This document shows, piece by piece, positions 8,736 to 19,731 of a stretch of 64,000 bases of DNA. The translations under genes and the position numbers were made by a program. How positions within the stretch are numbered: position 1 is the stretch's first letter; each line of letters begins with the position of its first letter. The stretch lies in NCBI RefSeq assembly GCF_000744785.1, contig NZ_JQMO01000002.1, forward strand, positions 496,001-560,000, in the 5' to 3' direction. The notes beneath the pieces are model-generated. The model ran no database searches and had not been told where the DNA came from. It was given only the letters and a program-made list of their open reading frames with translations. Source of the stretch: Kitasatospora azatica KCTC 9699. Lineage in GTDB: Bacteria; Actinomycetota; Actinomycetes; Streptomycetales; Streptomycetaceae.

Positions 8736-8781
8736 ACCGCTGGTGCCCCGCCCAGGAACTCCCGGGCCGGGCACCAGCGGT
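8736..8781. terminator. Hairpin between convergent genes
   Basis: A 13-bp perfect stem, ACCGCTGGTGCCC (8736-8748) with GGGCACCAGCGGT (8769-8781), and a 20-base loop. It lies between the SARP stop (8690) and the S53 peptidase stop (8796), so it could terminate both. No T-tract follows, which is common in actinomycetes. Confidence 0.65.
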
Positions 8782-8795
8782 GGACCCACCGGGGA

Positions 8796-10061
8796 TCAAC
8801 CGGTGAAAGCCGCCGTGCCGTTGGGCGTGCCGAGCCCGGTCGGGCCGTCGTACCCGACGCGCCCGGTGCACAGGTAGGAACCACGGCAGCTGCCGTTGGC
8901 ACCCGAGGTGACGTCGTTCAGGGCCGAGGGGTTGGCGTAGGCGTCGGCGGCCGGGACGGACGTGCTCGGCGTACCCGCCAGCGCGTAGACCGAGGCGATG
9001 ATCGGCGCGGAGGCGCTGGTGCCGCCGTAGACGTTCCAGCCGGAGGCCTGGTAGCTGTCGTAGACCGCGACCCCGGTGGCCGGGTCGGCGACGGCGGAGA
9101 CGTCGGCGACGGTGCGGCGGGAGCAGCCGCGGTCATGCTGCCAGCTGGGCTTGGCGGAGTACCGCGAGCAGCCCGAACCGCTGCCGTTGCCACCGGCGGT
9201 GGTGCCCCAGACCTTCTCCGACCAGCCGCGCGAGCTGGAGTCGGCGGTCAGCGAGGTGCCGCCGACCGCGGTGACGTAGGGCGAGGCCGCCGGGTACTCC
9301 ACGCCGTAGCCGGAGTCGCCGGCCGAGACGGTGATCGCCACCCCGGGGTGGTTGAAGTAGCTGCTGTCGTACCCGGAGTCAGCGGAGGACTCGCCGCCGC
9401 CGTAGCTGTTGGAGACGAACTTGGCGCCCAGCGAGACCGCCTCGTTCACCGCGGCGCCGAGGTCGTCCATGCTGGACGAGGCGGCCTCGACCAGCAGGAT
9501 GTTGCAGTTCGGGCAGGTGGCGCTGACCATGTCGAGGTCGAGCGAGATCTCACCGGCCCAACCACTGTCGGCCGTCGGGTAGTTGGTGCCGCCGGTCTGG
9601 TCGACCTTGCTGAAGCAGCCGTTCGCGCTGGTGCAGTCCGGCAGGCCGTACTGGCTGCGGTAGGTGGCCAGGTCAGACTCGGCGTTCGGGTCGTCCATGG
9701 CGTCGACGATCGCCACCGTCAGGCCGGAGCCGCTGGAGGCCGCGGCCGAGGCCAGGTTGTAGGCGCTCTGGATGTCCGCGGGACCGAGACCGGAGGGGGT
9801 CGCGGCGGCGGCCTGGGCGGAGAGGTGAGCGACCGCCTGGGACTTGGCCGGGGTGCCGCCGGTGACCCGCAGCGCATTGCACGCCATGTAGCCGGGGTGC
9901 GCCGGCATGGCGCAGGACCGGGCCGTGGTCACCTTGTCGTGGGGGGAGCTTGACGCGGCGTCAGCCGTGCCGGCCGCACCGAGCGCGCCGAACGCCAGGC
10001 CGGCGACGGCGGCAAGGGAGAGGACCGAGCGGCGGACGCCGGTCGTGAAGAGGGTACGCAA
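8796..10061 (-). CDS. Secreted S53-family (sedolisin-like) serine peptidase
   Basis: 421 aa if started at TTG 10061, supported by AGGAG seven bases upstream and by the signal peptide that follows (RRSVLSLAAVAGLAFGALG...ADA). The active-site pattern of sedolisins is visible: the Glu/Asp pair in GWAGEISLDLDMVSA, and the nucleophile Ser in GGTSASAP about residue 345, with SNSYGG and TVSAGDSGYG between. Cysteines suggest disulphides in the exported enzyme. A short propeptide-like stretch follows the signal. It would digest protein outside the cell. It is convergent with the SARP gene and has a long upstream region with palindromes. It is too far from the RiPP cluster to be called its leader peptidase. 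Confidence 0.8.
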   Translation of the reverse strand: MRTLFTTGVRRSVLSLAAVAGLAFGALGAAGTADAASSSPHDKVTTARSCAMPAHPGYMACNALRVTGGTPAKSQAVAHLSAQAAAATPSGLGPADIQSAYNLASAAASSGSGLTVAIVDAMDDPNAESDLATYRSQYGLPDCTSANGCFSKVDQTGGTNYPTADSGWAGEISLDLDMVSATCPNCNILLVEAASSSMDDLGAAVNEAVSLGAKFVSNSYGGGESSADSGYDSSYFNHPGVAITVSAGDSGYGVEYPAASPYVTAVGGTSLTADSSSRGWSEKVWGTTAGGNGSGSGCSRYSAKPSWQHDRGCSRRTVADVSAVADPATGVAVYDSYQASGWNVYGGTSASAPIIASVYALAGTPSTSVPAADAYANPSALNDVTSGANGSCRGSYLCTGRVGYDGPTGLGTPNGTAAFTG

Positions 10062-11949
<1,888 letters not shown>

Positions 11950-11957
11950 ACACGGCT

Positions 11958-11995
11958 TCGGGGCCGGTCCCAGCGTTGGCTGGGACCGGCCCCGA
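11958..11995. terminator. Bidirectional hairpin terminator
   Basis: A perfect 17-bp stem, TCGGGGCCGGTCCCAGC (11958-11974) paired with 11979-11995, and loop GTTG. It sits between the convergent esterase gene (stop 11949) and beta-helix gene (stop 12016), where a terminator for both is expected. Confidence 0.85.
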
Positions 11996-12015
11996 GGCAT
12001 GTGCTCAAAGAACCC

Positions 12016-14421
12016 TCAGGAAAGGGTCCACTGCTGGTTGCTCTGGCCGTTGCAGGTCCACAGCTGGACCAGTGCGCCGTTGCTGGTGGCAGCGCCGCTC
12101 ACGTCCAGGCAGAGTCCGGACTGGACACCGGTGATGGTGCCGTTGGAGTTGAAGGTCCACTGCTGGTTGGTCTGGCCGTTGCAGGTCCAGATCGCGACCT
12201 TGGTGCCGTTGGTGGTGCCCTTGCCGTAGGCGTCCAGGCAGAGCTGGCCGGTGCCGCTGTAGACCGCCAGCTCGCCGTTCGCGGTGCGGGTGAAGGTCTG
12301 GTTGCTCTGGCCGTTGCAGTCCCAGATCTGGGTCTGGGTGCCGAGGGTGGTCGACGCGTTCGGCACGTCCAGGCACTTGCCGGCGCCCACGGCGTGCAGC
12401 GCTCCGCTGGTGCCGCCGCTGCCGCTCGTCACGCCCGCCTGGGCGATCACCTGCTGCGCCCCGGACGGCCAGTTGGTGCCGCTGACCTGGACGTTCCCGG
12501 TGAGCACGTTGTTGTGCGGAGCGCCGGTGGCGACCTGGGTGGCGCCCCCGTTGTACCAGTTGCCGGAGAAGGTGCTGTCGTTGGTGTTGTTGCCGCCGCT
12601 CGCGTTGGTGAAGGCCCACACGCCCGAGTCCTGGACCACGTTGCTGCTGAGGGTCTCGTAGCGGGAGCCCTCGTCGAGGTAGAGGCCGACGGTGTTCTTG
12701 TTGTCGTAGACGTAGTTGTGGTCGATGCTCGTACCGGGGTTGGCCGACAGGGTGTAGATGCTGCCGCCGTCGTGGAACACCTTCTTGGTGCCGTGCACCT
12801 TGTTGTAGCTGATGACGGTGTTCTTCAGGGTCGTCGCCGTGGTGTAGACGGGCTGGTAGTTGTAGAGGCCGCGGTTCTGGTAGTCCTGGCTGCCGCCGGC
12901 GTCGTTGGCCCCCCAGCCCCATCCGACGTCGATGCCGTCGTAGGCGAGGTTCGAGACCTCGTTGTGGGTGATGACGGCGTGGGTGACATAGGTCGAGAGG
13001 ATCCCGGCCATGTCCTTGTAGTCCTTGGCGACGTCACTGATCTGGTTGTTCTGGATGGTGATGTTCTGGTTGGTCATCGCGGCGTTGGACGGGTGGTGGG
13101 CGTCGGGCCGCACGCCGCCGACCACGATGCCCGCCCCGGAGTCGTCGGTGAACGTGTTGCCCGAGACCGTGATGCCGGACGCTCCCAGACCGACGCCCGA
13201 GGCGTGCGCGTTGGCGTCGTTTCCGATGCCGAGGCCCACCTGGCCCAGGTGGGAGAACGAGTTCCCGGAGAAGGTGATGGAACCGGCCGCCGAGACCTGC
13301 ACGGCCGCCGGCACCTGGCTCCAGCTGTTGCGGGCAGCCTCGAACAGCTGGCATCCCGACTGGCAGGAGGTCATGAAGTCGGAGGGCTGGGTGAAGGTGC
13401 TCCCCAGGAACGTCCCGCTCTGCTGGTCCGCGTAGCCGACGTTGGTGCTGGGCTGCAGCCAGGTGGTGTGGCTGAAGCCGACGCCCTGGAAGGTGATGTC
13501 GTGGGCGGGGCTGCTGTAGCTGCTGCCGCCGATCTGCAGCAGGGACGTCAGCCGGGGCAGTTCGATGTCGTGCGCGCCGGCCTGCCAGCCCGCGGGGGCC
13601 TTGTAGTACAGCTGGCCCGCCTGCGGGTCCAGGTACCACTGCCCGGCGGTCTTCAGGAACGAGTAGGAGTTCTCCAGCTGCAGCGACCCGCCGGCGAAGG
13701 GCTTGAACAGGGTGTCGTAGCCCCAGTTGTTGTTGTTCCAGGCCGGCTGCTGCATGGTGATGGTGGTCCCGCTGATGGACTGCACCGGGGCGAAGCGGTC
13801 GGTGAAGGAGTTCTGGCTCTCCAGCTCGATCCGGTTCTGCTGCGGCAGCGAAGCCAGGTAGTTCAGCGCCGAGTTGACGATGGTCATCCCGCCGGAGGTG
13901 ATGTTCACGTCGCCCCGCGAGATGGAGATCGCCGCCCGCGGCGCGAGCATCCCGTCGACGAACAGCTGCCGCGAGTCGGTGCCGGTGGGGACCGAGGCCG
14001 CGTAGATGTTGTTGGCGGAGTCCTTCAGGGACCAGCCGGTCACCTGCTGGCCGCCGGACAGCACCGGGTTCGCGCCCGGGGCGGCCTGCCAGACCACCTG
14101 GTGGCCGTTGCTGCCCGAGTCCGCGCTGCCGAGCGTGAGCGGCGCGGTCAGCCGGTAGGTGCCGCCCGCGAGTTGCACCACGATGTCCCCGGTCATGTTC
14201 CCGTTGACGGCTTCGACGGAGGTCTTCGCCTGGGTCAGGGAGCAGGGGGCCGAGGAGGAGCAGGCGGTTCCGCTGCCGCTCGGCGAAACGTACAGGGTGG
14301 TCATCGTCGCCGCGTGCGATACCGCGACGGGCGCGGCTACGACGCCGGCGGCGGCCAGGGCCGCGACGAGGGCCCCTCGGCTGCGGCTGAACGCCGAGAG
14401 TGTGCGTTGGGTGGGTTTCAT
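12016..14421 (-). CDS. Secreted right-handed beta-helix protein with ricin lectin domain
   Basis: 801 aa from ATG 14421. The signal peptide runs to about residue 37 (VVAAPVAVSHA). After TLYVSPSGSGTACSSSAPCSLTQAK, the start typical of DUF1565/pectate-lyase-like beta-helix proteins, follow many parallel-helix coils such as ITVSGNTFTDDSGAGI, ITIQNNQISDV, VITHNEVSNLAYDGIDVG and SIDHNYVYDNKNT. The last 120 or so residues are a beta-trefoil lectin with CLDVPN and QSNQQW repeats. This architecture fits a polysaccharide lyase or glycoside hydrolase acting on plant cell-wall polymers, but I cannot name the bond cleaved. It is flanked by hairpins at 11958 and 14486, so it is probably its own transcript. 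Confidence 0.75.
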   Translation of the reverse strand: MKPTQRTLSAFSRSRGALVAALAAAGVVAAPVAVSHAATMTTLYVSPSGSGTACSSSAPCSLTQAKTSVEAVNGNMTGDIVVQLAGGTYRLTAPLTLGSADSGSNGHQVVWQAAPGANPVLSGGQQVTGWSLKDSANNIYAASVPTGTDSRQLFVDGMLAPRAAISISRGDVNITSGGMTIVNSALNYLASLPQQNRIELESQNSFTDRFAPVQSISGTTITMQQPAWNNNNWGYDTLFKPFAGGSLQLENSYSFLKTAGQWYLDPQAGQLYYKAPAGWQAGAHDIELPRLTSLLQIGGSSYSSPAHDITFQGVGFSHTTWLQPSTNVGYADQQSGTFLGSTFTQPSDFMTSCQSGCQLFEAARNSWSQVPAAVQVSAAGSITFSGNSFSHLGQVGLGIGNDANAHASGVGLGASGITVSGNTFTDDSGAGIVVGGVRPDAHHPSNAAMTNQNITIQNNQISDVAKDYKDMAGILSTYVTHAVITHNEVSNLAYDGIDVGWGWGANDAGGSQDYQNRGLYNYQPVYTTATTLKNTVISYNKVHGTKKVFHDGGSIYTLSANPGTSIDHNYVYDNKNTVGLYLDEGSRYETLSSNVVQDSGVWAFTNASGGNNTNDSTFSGNWYNGGATQVATGAPHNNVLTGNVQVSGTNWPSGAQQVIAQAGVTSGSGGTSGALHAVGAGKCLDVPNASTTLGTQTQIWDCNGQSNQTFTRTANGELAVYSGTGQLCLDAYGKGTTNGTKVAIWTCNGQTNQQWTFNSNGTITGVQSGLCLDVSGAATSNGALVQLWTCNGQSNQQWTLS

Positions 14422-14485
14422 GGGATCGCTCTCTCCTCGCATGGGGGTGGGCCAGGTGGAGGCGGCTGGAGCAGCCGTCATGGAG

Positions 14486-14515
14486 CCGTCCCCGGCCGGT
14501 GTCGGCCGGGGACGG
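14486..14515. terminator. Hairpin terminator after the GH54 gene
   Basis: A perfect 13-bp stem CCGTCCCCGGCCG (14486-14498) with loop GTGT and its exact complement at 14503-14515. It lies in the 196-bp gap downstream of the leftward GH54 gene (stop 14618) and upstream of the next leftward gene (start 14421). Confidence 0.75.
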
Positions 14516-14617
14516 TTTCGTGCGCGTGGGGGGGCAGGCGCTGATCGCGCCGTGGTCGGCCGGGCGGTCGCCAGGCGCCCGGCCGGGTGCGGGCTGGAAC
14601 GCGGGTGGCGTCTCAGC

Positions 14618-16141
14618 TCAACTGCGGGCCCATTTCTGGTTGCTGGCACCGGTGCACTGCCACAACTGGATCAGGGTGCCGTTGGCGGTGCCGTAGGCGC
14701 TGACGTCCAGGCAGAGGCCGGACTGGACGCTGGTGACCGTACCGTCGGCGTTGACGTTCCACTGCTGGTTGGTCTGGCCGTTGCAGTCCCAGATGATCGC
14801 CTTGGTGCCGTTCGCGGTGCCCTTGGCCTCGGCGTCCAGGCACTTGCCGCCGAAGACCCGCAACTCCTTGGCGGCGGTCTGCGTCCACTGCTGGTTCGTG
14901 CCGCCGTGGCAGTCCCACAACTGCGTCTGGGTGCCGTTGGTCTGAGTGCTGTTCGGGACGTCCAGGCAGCGGTTGGCGCTGGTGCTGCGCAGCGGGGCGG
15001 CCGCGCCGCCGGTGCCGGAACTGCCGTAGCCGGCAGCGGTGATGCTCGCCTGCACCGAGTTCTCGGTGGCGTCCGAGGGGAAGCCCGCGGTGATGGCGCC
15101 CTCGAAGAACTCGCCCTGGCCGGAGACGCTGTTGTCGCCGCCGGTCCCGAGCAGCAGGGAGCTGTCGGTCTTCATCGGCGAGTAGCCGTTGGGCAGTGGA
15201 CCGGAGTAGGGGGTGGTGAGCCCGCCGCTCGCGGCGTTCCCGTACTTCAGCGTGAAGTTGCTGGTCCCGTTGTTCTTCTCCATGGCGCTGACGAACGGGT
15301 AGTGGACGCCCTGGTTGTTGGGGTCCTTGTTGGAGCCGGTGTTGGTGTGGAACATCCCGTTCTCCAGGTCGGCCTCGACCCAGGGGCCGGTGCCGGTGCA
15401 GCCGCCGAACCAGCAGGCATTGCCCCAGTAGATGGCGTTCATGGTGGCGTTACCGGTGTCGGTGTGGCTGTTCTCGCCGCTGCCGTAGTCGAAGCAGCAC
15501 CATTGGTTGGTGAAGTCGGACGAGGTCACCATGTAGATGCCCTCGGGCTGGGAACCGGTGGGAGCTCCGTTGGCGTGGTCGACGCGGTAGCCCACGCCCT
15601 GCGTGACCTTGACGCCGAAGACCAGGTGTCCGCCCGCCATGACGGGCAGGGCCGAGGCGTCGGCGCCGACGTCGGCGCCGTTCGGACCCGGTCCCTTCCA
15701 GTAGCCGCCCGAGGATACGGGCATGTCGTTGTGGTGACTGGTCTGGTCGTAGATCTTGGTGATGGTGCACGAGGTTCCGGCGCAGAAGGACGTCTGGGCC
15801 GACGCGTCGGCGTAGCCGCCGACGGAGAGCAGGCCCACGTCGTGGTAGGTGTGGTCGGATCCGCGCTGGATCTGGTAGAGCGGGCCGTTGTAACCGGCGA
15901 ACAGTGCCCGGGTGGTTGCGTGCGCTGCTATGCAGGGCGCGCCGGCGGCCGCGTAGAGGTCGCAGGGCAGCGCCGCCGCCGCGGCAGGGCGGGCGGGGGC
16001 GGACTGGGTCCCCGTGGCGGGACCGTTCGCGGCGGCTCGGCCGCCGAGGGCAGCCATCGCCGTCGCGAGGACCAGCAGCAGCACAGCGGCCAGGCTGATC
16101 GGGCGTAAGCCGGTGGAGACGGAGGACGTGCGGTGGTGCAT
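14618..16141 (-). CDS. Secreted alpha-L-arabinofuranosidase B, GH54 family, with ricin lectin domain
   Basis: 507 aa from ATG 16141, preceded by a strong ribosome site (GAGGAGG). After a signal peptide (LAAVLLLVLATAMAALGGRA) the GH54-type catalytic domain begins: LPCDLYAAAGAPCIAAHATTRALFAGYNGPLYQIQR, then FCAGTSCTITKIYDQTSHHNDM, GYWKGPG and GGDNSVSGQGEFFEGAITAG, the conserved blocks of AbfB catalytic domains. The C-terminal part, about 385-507, is a beta-trefoil ricin-type lectin; fungal GH54 enzymes carry CBM42 instead. It would release arabinose side chains from arabinoxylan or arabinan outside the cell. A near-ideal LacI-type operator lies 246 bp upstream at 16387. Confidence 0.85.
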   Translation of the reverse strand: MHHRTSSVSTGLRPISLAAVLLLVLATAMAALGGRAAANGPATGTQSAPARPAAAAALPCDLYAAAGAPCIAAHATTRALFAGYNGPLYQIQRGSDHTYHDVGLLSVGGYADASAQTSFCAGTSCTITKIYDQTSHHNDMPVSSGGYWKGPGPNGADVGADASALPVMAGGHLVFGVKVTQGVGYRVDHANGAPTGSQPEGIYMVTSSDFTNQWCCFDYGSGENSHTDTGNATMNAIYWGNACWFGGCTGTGPWVEADLENGMFHTNTGSNKDPNNQGVHYPFVSAMEKNNGTSNFTLKYGNAASGGLTTPYSGPLPNGYSPMKTDSSLLLGTGGDNSVSGQGEFFEGAITAGFPSDATENSVQASITAAGYGSSGTGGAAAPLRSTSANRCLDVPNSTQTNGTQTQLWDCHGGTNQQWTQTAAKELRVFGGKCLDAEAKGTANGTKAIIWDCNGQTNQQWNVNADGTVTSVQSGLCLDVSAYGTANGTLIQLWQCTGASNQKWARS

Positions 16142-16973
16142 CGGAGCCTCCTCAATGGGTACGACACTTCTGGCAAAAATGGGTCAGTCTCATATGCACA
16201 GCGGTGGCGCTCGATTACTGCCCAGGCGTCTTTCGGGGGGATGCGCGACAGCGCGAGTTCACGCCCTCGCCGGTCGGCCACGCCGGGCCCTCGATCTCGG
16301 CAGGATCGAGCGGTCACACAGCCGACTCGGAGCTGGTCCTTGGGTCACAGGACAGCTCCGAGAAGAGCGATGCAGTAGCTCCCGCATTATTGTGAGCGCT
16401 CACAATAAAGGGAGATGGATCACCTGGGCGCGCCGCTTGTCGCGGGCCAACACCCCGGTGAGCCGAAATGAGACTGACACATATGTCGCCCGCAGCTCAA
16501 GAGGCGCGCACCATCAAGCCTTCTGCCAGGGCGCGGGGGGCGGGTGACGGCCCGTCGGGCAGCGGGGCATCCTCGCGCGAGAGCACTGTCTCGCCGAAGG
16601 GGACGTCCGCCGGGCCGCCGGCACAGGTGCGGCACTCGGCCGGGACGCCGGCCTCGCGCGGGCCCTCCACGCCTCCCCGCGCACCCGAGTCGGCGCCGAA
16701 GCGCCTGCGCCGTGATCCCTCGCGCCGGGCAGCCCGGCCGGCCCGGCCGGGCCGAGCGCCGCCGCACCTGCCGCAAGACCGCGGCCTCCAACCCGGAGCT
16801 TCAGGGCGACGTCCGGGAGATGCTCCCGTCGTCCACGGAACGACCTTCGTGGAACGACGAAATGCATTCTCGACACCGAACGATTCCCCGCCGGTGGGAA
16901 GCGGGGCACAATCACCTGGGCGGGGCCAAAATTACCGGACCAATTCCGGGTATAGCAATTTCGAGTACCGATA
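16142..16973. promoter_or_regulatory. Long non-coding region with a perfect LacI-type operator
   Basis: 832 bp without a convincing gene. At 16387-16408 is a perfect 22-bp palindrome centred on AGC/GCT, core ATTGTGAGCGCTCACAAT, almost identical to the symmetrised E. coli lac operator and the same type as sites at 10526 and 60834. An 11-bp sequence occurs in inverted copies at 16183-16193 (GTCAGTCTCAT) and 16468-16478 (ATGAGACTGAC), each next to CATATG. The rest (16500-16970) is GC-rich with degenerate reading frames and nothing recognisable. Confidence 0.7.
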
Positions 16974-17411
16974 CTATCCGCCGTCGGAACACCGGGCGTG
17001 TTCCGGCGCAGTTAACTGTTCTGGCACGCGGGAATCCCGGCTTCGACCGTCGTGCGCCCGCTGGTCGTATTCCACTTGGCGCGCTCGGATCTCGTCCGTA
17101 TTGGCGACGGTCCAGGCGTGCAACTGACTGAACGGCTCCCGCAGGGATTCGCCGAGCGGAGTGAGGGAGTACTCGACCCCGACCGGCGAGGTCGGCAGCA
17201 CGCGGCGCACGATCAGTCCGTTGCGCTCCAGGCGGCGCAGGGTCTGGGTCAAGACCCGCTGGGTCACGCCTTCGACGCGGCGCTTGATCTCGTTGAACCG
17301 CCTGGGCTCGTCGAGCACCGCTATGACTATCATCGACCACTTGTCGGTGATCTGGTCCAGGATCGGGCGGCTGAGGCCATCGGACCGATAGGCAAGGCGT
17401 TCCGTATTCAT
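16974..17411 (-). CDS. HxlR-family winged-helix transcriptional regulator
   Basis: 145 aa from ATG 17411, chosen over an upstream in-frame ATG at 17516 because GGGGGA precedes it and because the family usually begins just ahead of the core. The domain is clear: RPILDQITDKWSMIVIAVL, then PRRFNEIKRRVEGVTQRVLTQTLRRLERNGLIVRRV, then VGVEYSLTPLGESL. HxlR proteins (about 110-150 aa) bind DNA as dimers and often respond to redox or small molecules. It is transcribed in the same direction as, and downstream of, the radical SAM gene at the edge of the RiPP cluster, with an 18-bp palindrome between them, so it may be a cluster regulator. Tandem TGTGCGTGA repeats lie upstream at 17472-17489. Confidence 0.85.
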   Translation of the reverse strand: MNTERLAYRSDGLSRPILDQITDKWSMIVIAVLDEPRRFNEIKRRVEGVTQRVLTQTLRRLERNGLIVRRVLPTSPVGVEYSLTPLGESLREPFSQLHAWTVANTDEIRARQVEYDQRAHDGRSRDSRVPEQLTAPEHARCSDGG

Positions 17412-17608
17412 GGTCCCCCAACATTCACGGGGCACAGCAGCAGCCCTGCACGGGATACGGGCATCCCGGGTTGTGCGTGATGTGCGTGATGTGCTCATGA
17501 TGTTTCTTGGCGGCAAGGGCTGTCAATCCCCCCGAGTAAAGACCTGCCATGAACACTCCGGCGGCGCCGAATGCGGTCCGTCCGCGCTGTGCGGATCCTC
17601 GGGTCCAC

Positions 17609-17626
17609 CGGCAGTGGCCACTGCCG
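17609..17626. promoter_or_regulatory. 18-bp perfect palindrome between radical SAM and HxlR genes
   Basis: CGGCAGTGGCCACTGCCG reads the same on both strands. It lies 63 bp after the radical SAM stop (17689, leftward) and about 200 bp before the HxlR start (17411). With no loop it fits a protein-binding operator better than a terminator, though a terminator role cannot be excluded. Confidence 0.45.
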
Positions 17627-17688
17627 AATTCCGGGCGTCCCCACCGCGAGCACCCGGAAGTGCGAGGTCTCGAGCCCCTGCCGCCGGG

Positions 17689-19731
17689 TCATGCGACGGC
17701 CGGCAACCGGTCGGGCAGGGCGAAGAGCAGGTCGTACAGCGGCCGGCCGGTACCGTGCCAGATGGACAGCGCGTAGACACTGATCGGATAGTCGACCCAG
17801 CGCGGCGGCGCCCACACCGTGCCGCGCACGACCCTCCCCTGGTTGCTCGTGTCGAGACTCGACGGCACGTCACCGGCCTCGACGAGCATGTCCCAGCCCC
17901 GCCTCGGGACGGCGAACTCCGCCTCGACGAGCTCACCGCGCAGGCTGGCACGCATGATCGTCGTCGCCGCGAGGTCAACGGTCAGCGCGCTGTCGACCAG
18001 GACCCGGTCGACCTCGAACCCGGAGTCGGCCAGCCAGTTGCACAGGTGGTCGACCGCCGCGTTGAGCAGGTCGGCGGTGGCGCGTTCGGAGCGGACGGCG
18101 CGGCACAGCAGCGCCTGGTAGTGCACCTCTTCGGGTACGACGACCTGGTTGCCGATGACCGTCCGCAGCAGCGCCATGTCCAGGGTGGACGGGTCCCGGT
18201 AGACGGCGGCGACATCGCGGGCGACCGCCCGCATGAACGGGTCGGCGCAGTCGTCCAGCATGAACGTCCACAGTTGCTGGCACAGTTCGACCATCCGCAC
18301 GCCCGTGGTCGAGTGCAGGACGCGCAGCGCGCAGCGCATGAGAATCTTCTGAAAAAGCGTCATGGAGACCCGGAACTCCATGCCGCGCACCCACTCCTCG
18401 GTGGTCATCGCGGAGTGCCCGACGACGACGTCGGCGACGAGTTCGGGGTTGGTGATGTCGGCGGGCATCCAGCGCGTCTTCAACGCGTGCTCGTCCTTGA
18501 AGGCCTCGCGCGAGTACTCGGTGTTGTTCAGCAGCAGCAAGGGATAGATCACCGGGGAGCCGCCTGCGCTCAGCACCTCCTCGATGCCGTTGAGGTACGA
18601 GGCGAACGTCTCGCCGGGCAGGCCCCAGATCAGGTCGGTGTAGGTGGGCACGTCGAGTTCGCGGAAGCGGGACAGCAGCCGGCGGTAGTGGTTGGTGCGG
18701 ATGTTGGCCCGATTGGCGATCTTCAGAACGTCCGCGTCGAAGGACTGCGCGGACAGCGTGATCGCGCCGGTCAGGTCGGCGGCATGCAGCATGCTCGCGA
18801 TCTCCACGATGCGATCGTTGCTGTTCTTCGCCCAGTTGGTGCTGATGATCAGCCGCTTGTCGTAGCGCCGGCAGAGCTCCACGATGCGCTCGGCGATCTC
18901 CCGGTCGCGGGCGAGGATGCCGAAGTTCGCGTCCGCGATGAACAGGGTCGCGTCCATGGGCATCAGCCGGATCAGCCGGTCCAGCTCGGCGAAGATCCGC
19001 TCCAGCTCGAACTGGCGGACCTTGGAGTTGGTCGCGCCGCCCCAGTAGCAGAAGGCGCACCCGTACGGGCAGCCCCGGTTGGTCTCGTAGACGATCATGG
19101 ACGAGCCGGTGATCTCCTCGTCGGAGTACACCGGGGTGAGGATCGGCGAGACGACCTGCTCGAGGTCGGTGATGCGTGGCGCGTCCAAAGTGGTGACGAC
19201 GGCGCCGTCGGACCAGTAGCTGATGCCCGCCACCTCGGCGAGGTCCCCGTCGGCCAGGAAGGTGTGCAGCAGGTCGCGGAAGCGCAGTTCACCCTCACCG
19301 TGCACCAGCACGTCCAGCCAGGGCGCTTCGGCGAACAGCGGCTCCTGCTGGTAGCTGACGTCGTTTCCGCCGACGACGACGCGGCAGTTCGGCCAGCGTT
19401 CCTTCACCTGGCGGGCCAGCTCCAGGGACTGGGCGCGGTTCCAGAAGAACACGGTCAGCGCGACGACGAACGGCTCGTCCCAGGTGTCGAGCAGCTCCTT
19501 CGTCGCCTGCTCCCCGCCGCTCTGCTCCCGCACGCTGATCCGGAAGTCGCAGGCCGCGTCGAGGGCGGGGTCGGCGATCGCGGTCGCCTTGAGGTATCCG
19601 AGGGTGACGCTGTACCGGACCCCCTGCATCGCGGTGAACTCGACGAGCTGGACGGTTTTCCGACTGTCGGACGTCGGCGTCGGCTGCTTGCCGGCGTTGG
19701 CGACGTAGCTCGTGTCGATGGTGGAGGTCAT
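17689..19731 (-). CDS. Cobalamin-binding-domain radical SAM enzyme (putative C-methyltransferase)
   Basis: 680 aa from ATG 19731, with GGAGG overlapping the preceding bases. Residues about 25-180 resemble a B12-binding Rossmann domain (VVALTVFFWNRAQSLELA, CRVVVGGNDVSYQQEP, LDVLVHGEGELRF). The radical SAM cluster motif is CPYGCAFC at 221-228 (CX3CX2C), followed by GGATNSKVR, ADANFGILARD and IWGLPGETFASY, all typical of the barrel. The last 300 residues have no assignment. Enzymes of this class in RiPP and antibiotic pathways mostly transfer methyl groups to unactivated carbons. It is divergent from the first RiPP operon gene across a shared promoter region, so it probably tailors this peptide. 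Substrate and position of modification are unknown. Confidence 0.85.
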   Translation of the reverse strand: MTSTIDTSYVANAGKQPTPTSDSRKTVQLVEFTAMQGVRYSVTLGYLKATAIADPALDAACDFRISVREQSGGEQATKELLDTWDEPFVVALTVFFWNRAQSLELARQVKERWPNCRVVVGGNDVSYQQEPLFAEAPWLDVLVHGEGELRFRDLLHTFLADGDLAEVAGISYWSDGAVVTTLDAPRITDLEQVVSPILTPVYSDEEITGSSMIVYETNRGCPYGCAFCYWGGATNSKVRQFELERIFAELDRLIRLMPMDATLFIADANFGILARDREIAERIVELCRRYDKRLIISTNWAKNSNDRIVEIASMLHAADLTGAITLSAQSFDADVLKIANRANIRTNHYRRLLSRFRELDVPTYTDLIWGLPGETFASYLNGIEEVLSAGGSPVIYPLLLLNNTEYSREAFKDEHALKTRWMPADITNPELVADVVVGHSAMTTEEWVRGMEFRVSMTLFQKILMRCALRVLHSTTGVRMVELCQQLWTFMLDDCADPFMRAVARDVAAVYRDPSTLDMALLRTVIGNQVVVPEEVHYQALLCRAVRSERATADLLNAAVDHLCNWLADSGFEVDRVLVDSALTVDLAATTIMRASLRGELVEAEFAVPRRGWDMLVEAGDVPSSLDTSNQGRVVRGTVWAPPRWVDYPISVYALSIWHGTGRPLYDLLFALPDRLPAVA

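Noticed and set aside
8796-10061. S53 peptidase as the leader peptidase of the RiPP
   Set aside because: It is secreted, lies 11 kb away beyond unrelated genes, and belongs to an extracellular protein-digesting family.
12001-14544. 847-codon plus-strand frame opposite the beta-helix gene
   Set aside because: Antisense shadow: low-complexity Val/Gly/Asp-rich product, no signal peptide or motif, while the opposite strand encodes a signal peptide, beta-helix coils and a lectin.
16468-17127. 219-codon plus-strand frame in the long gap and over the HxlR gene
   Set aside because: Composition is disordered, Pro/Arg/Ser-rich, without motif; it runs antisense through the well-supported HxlR domain.
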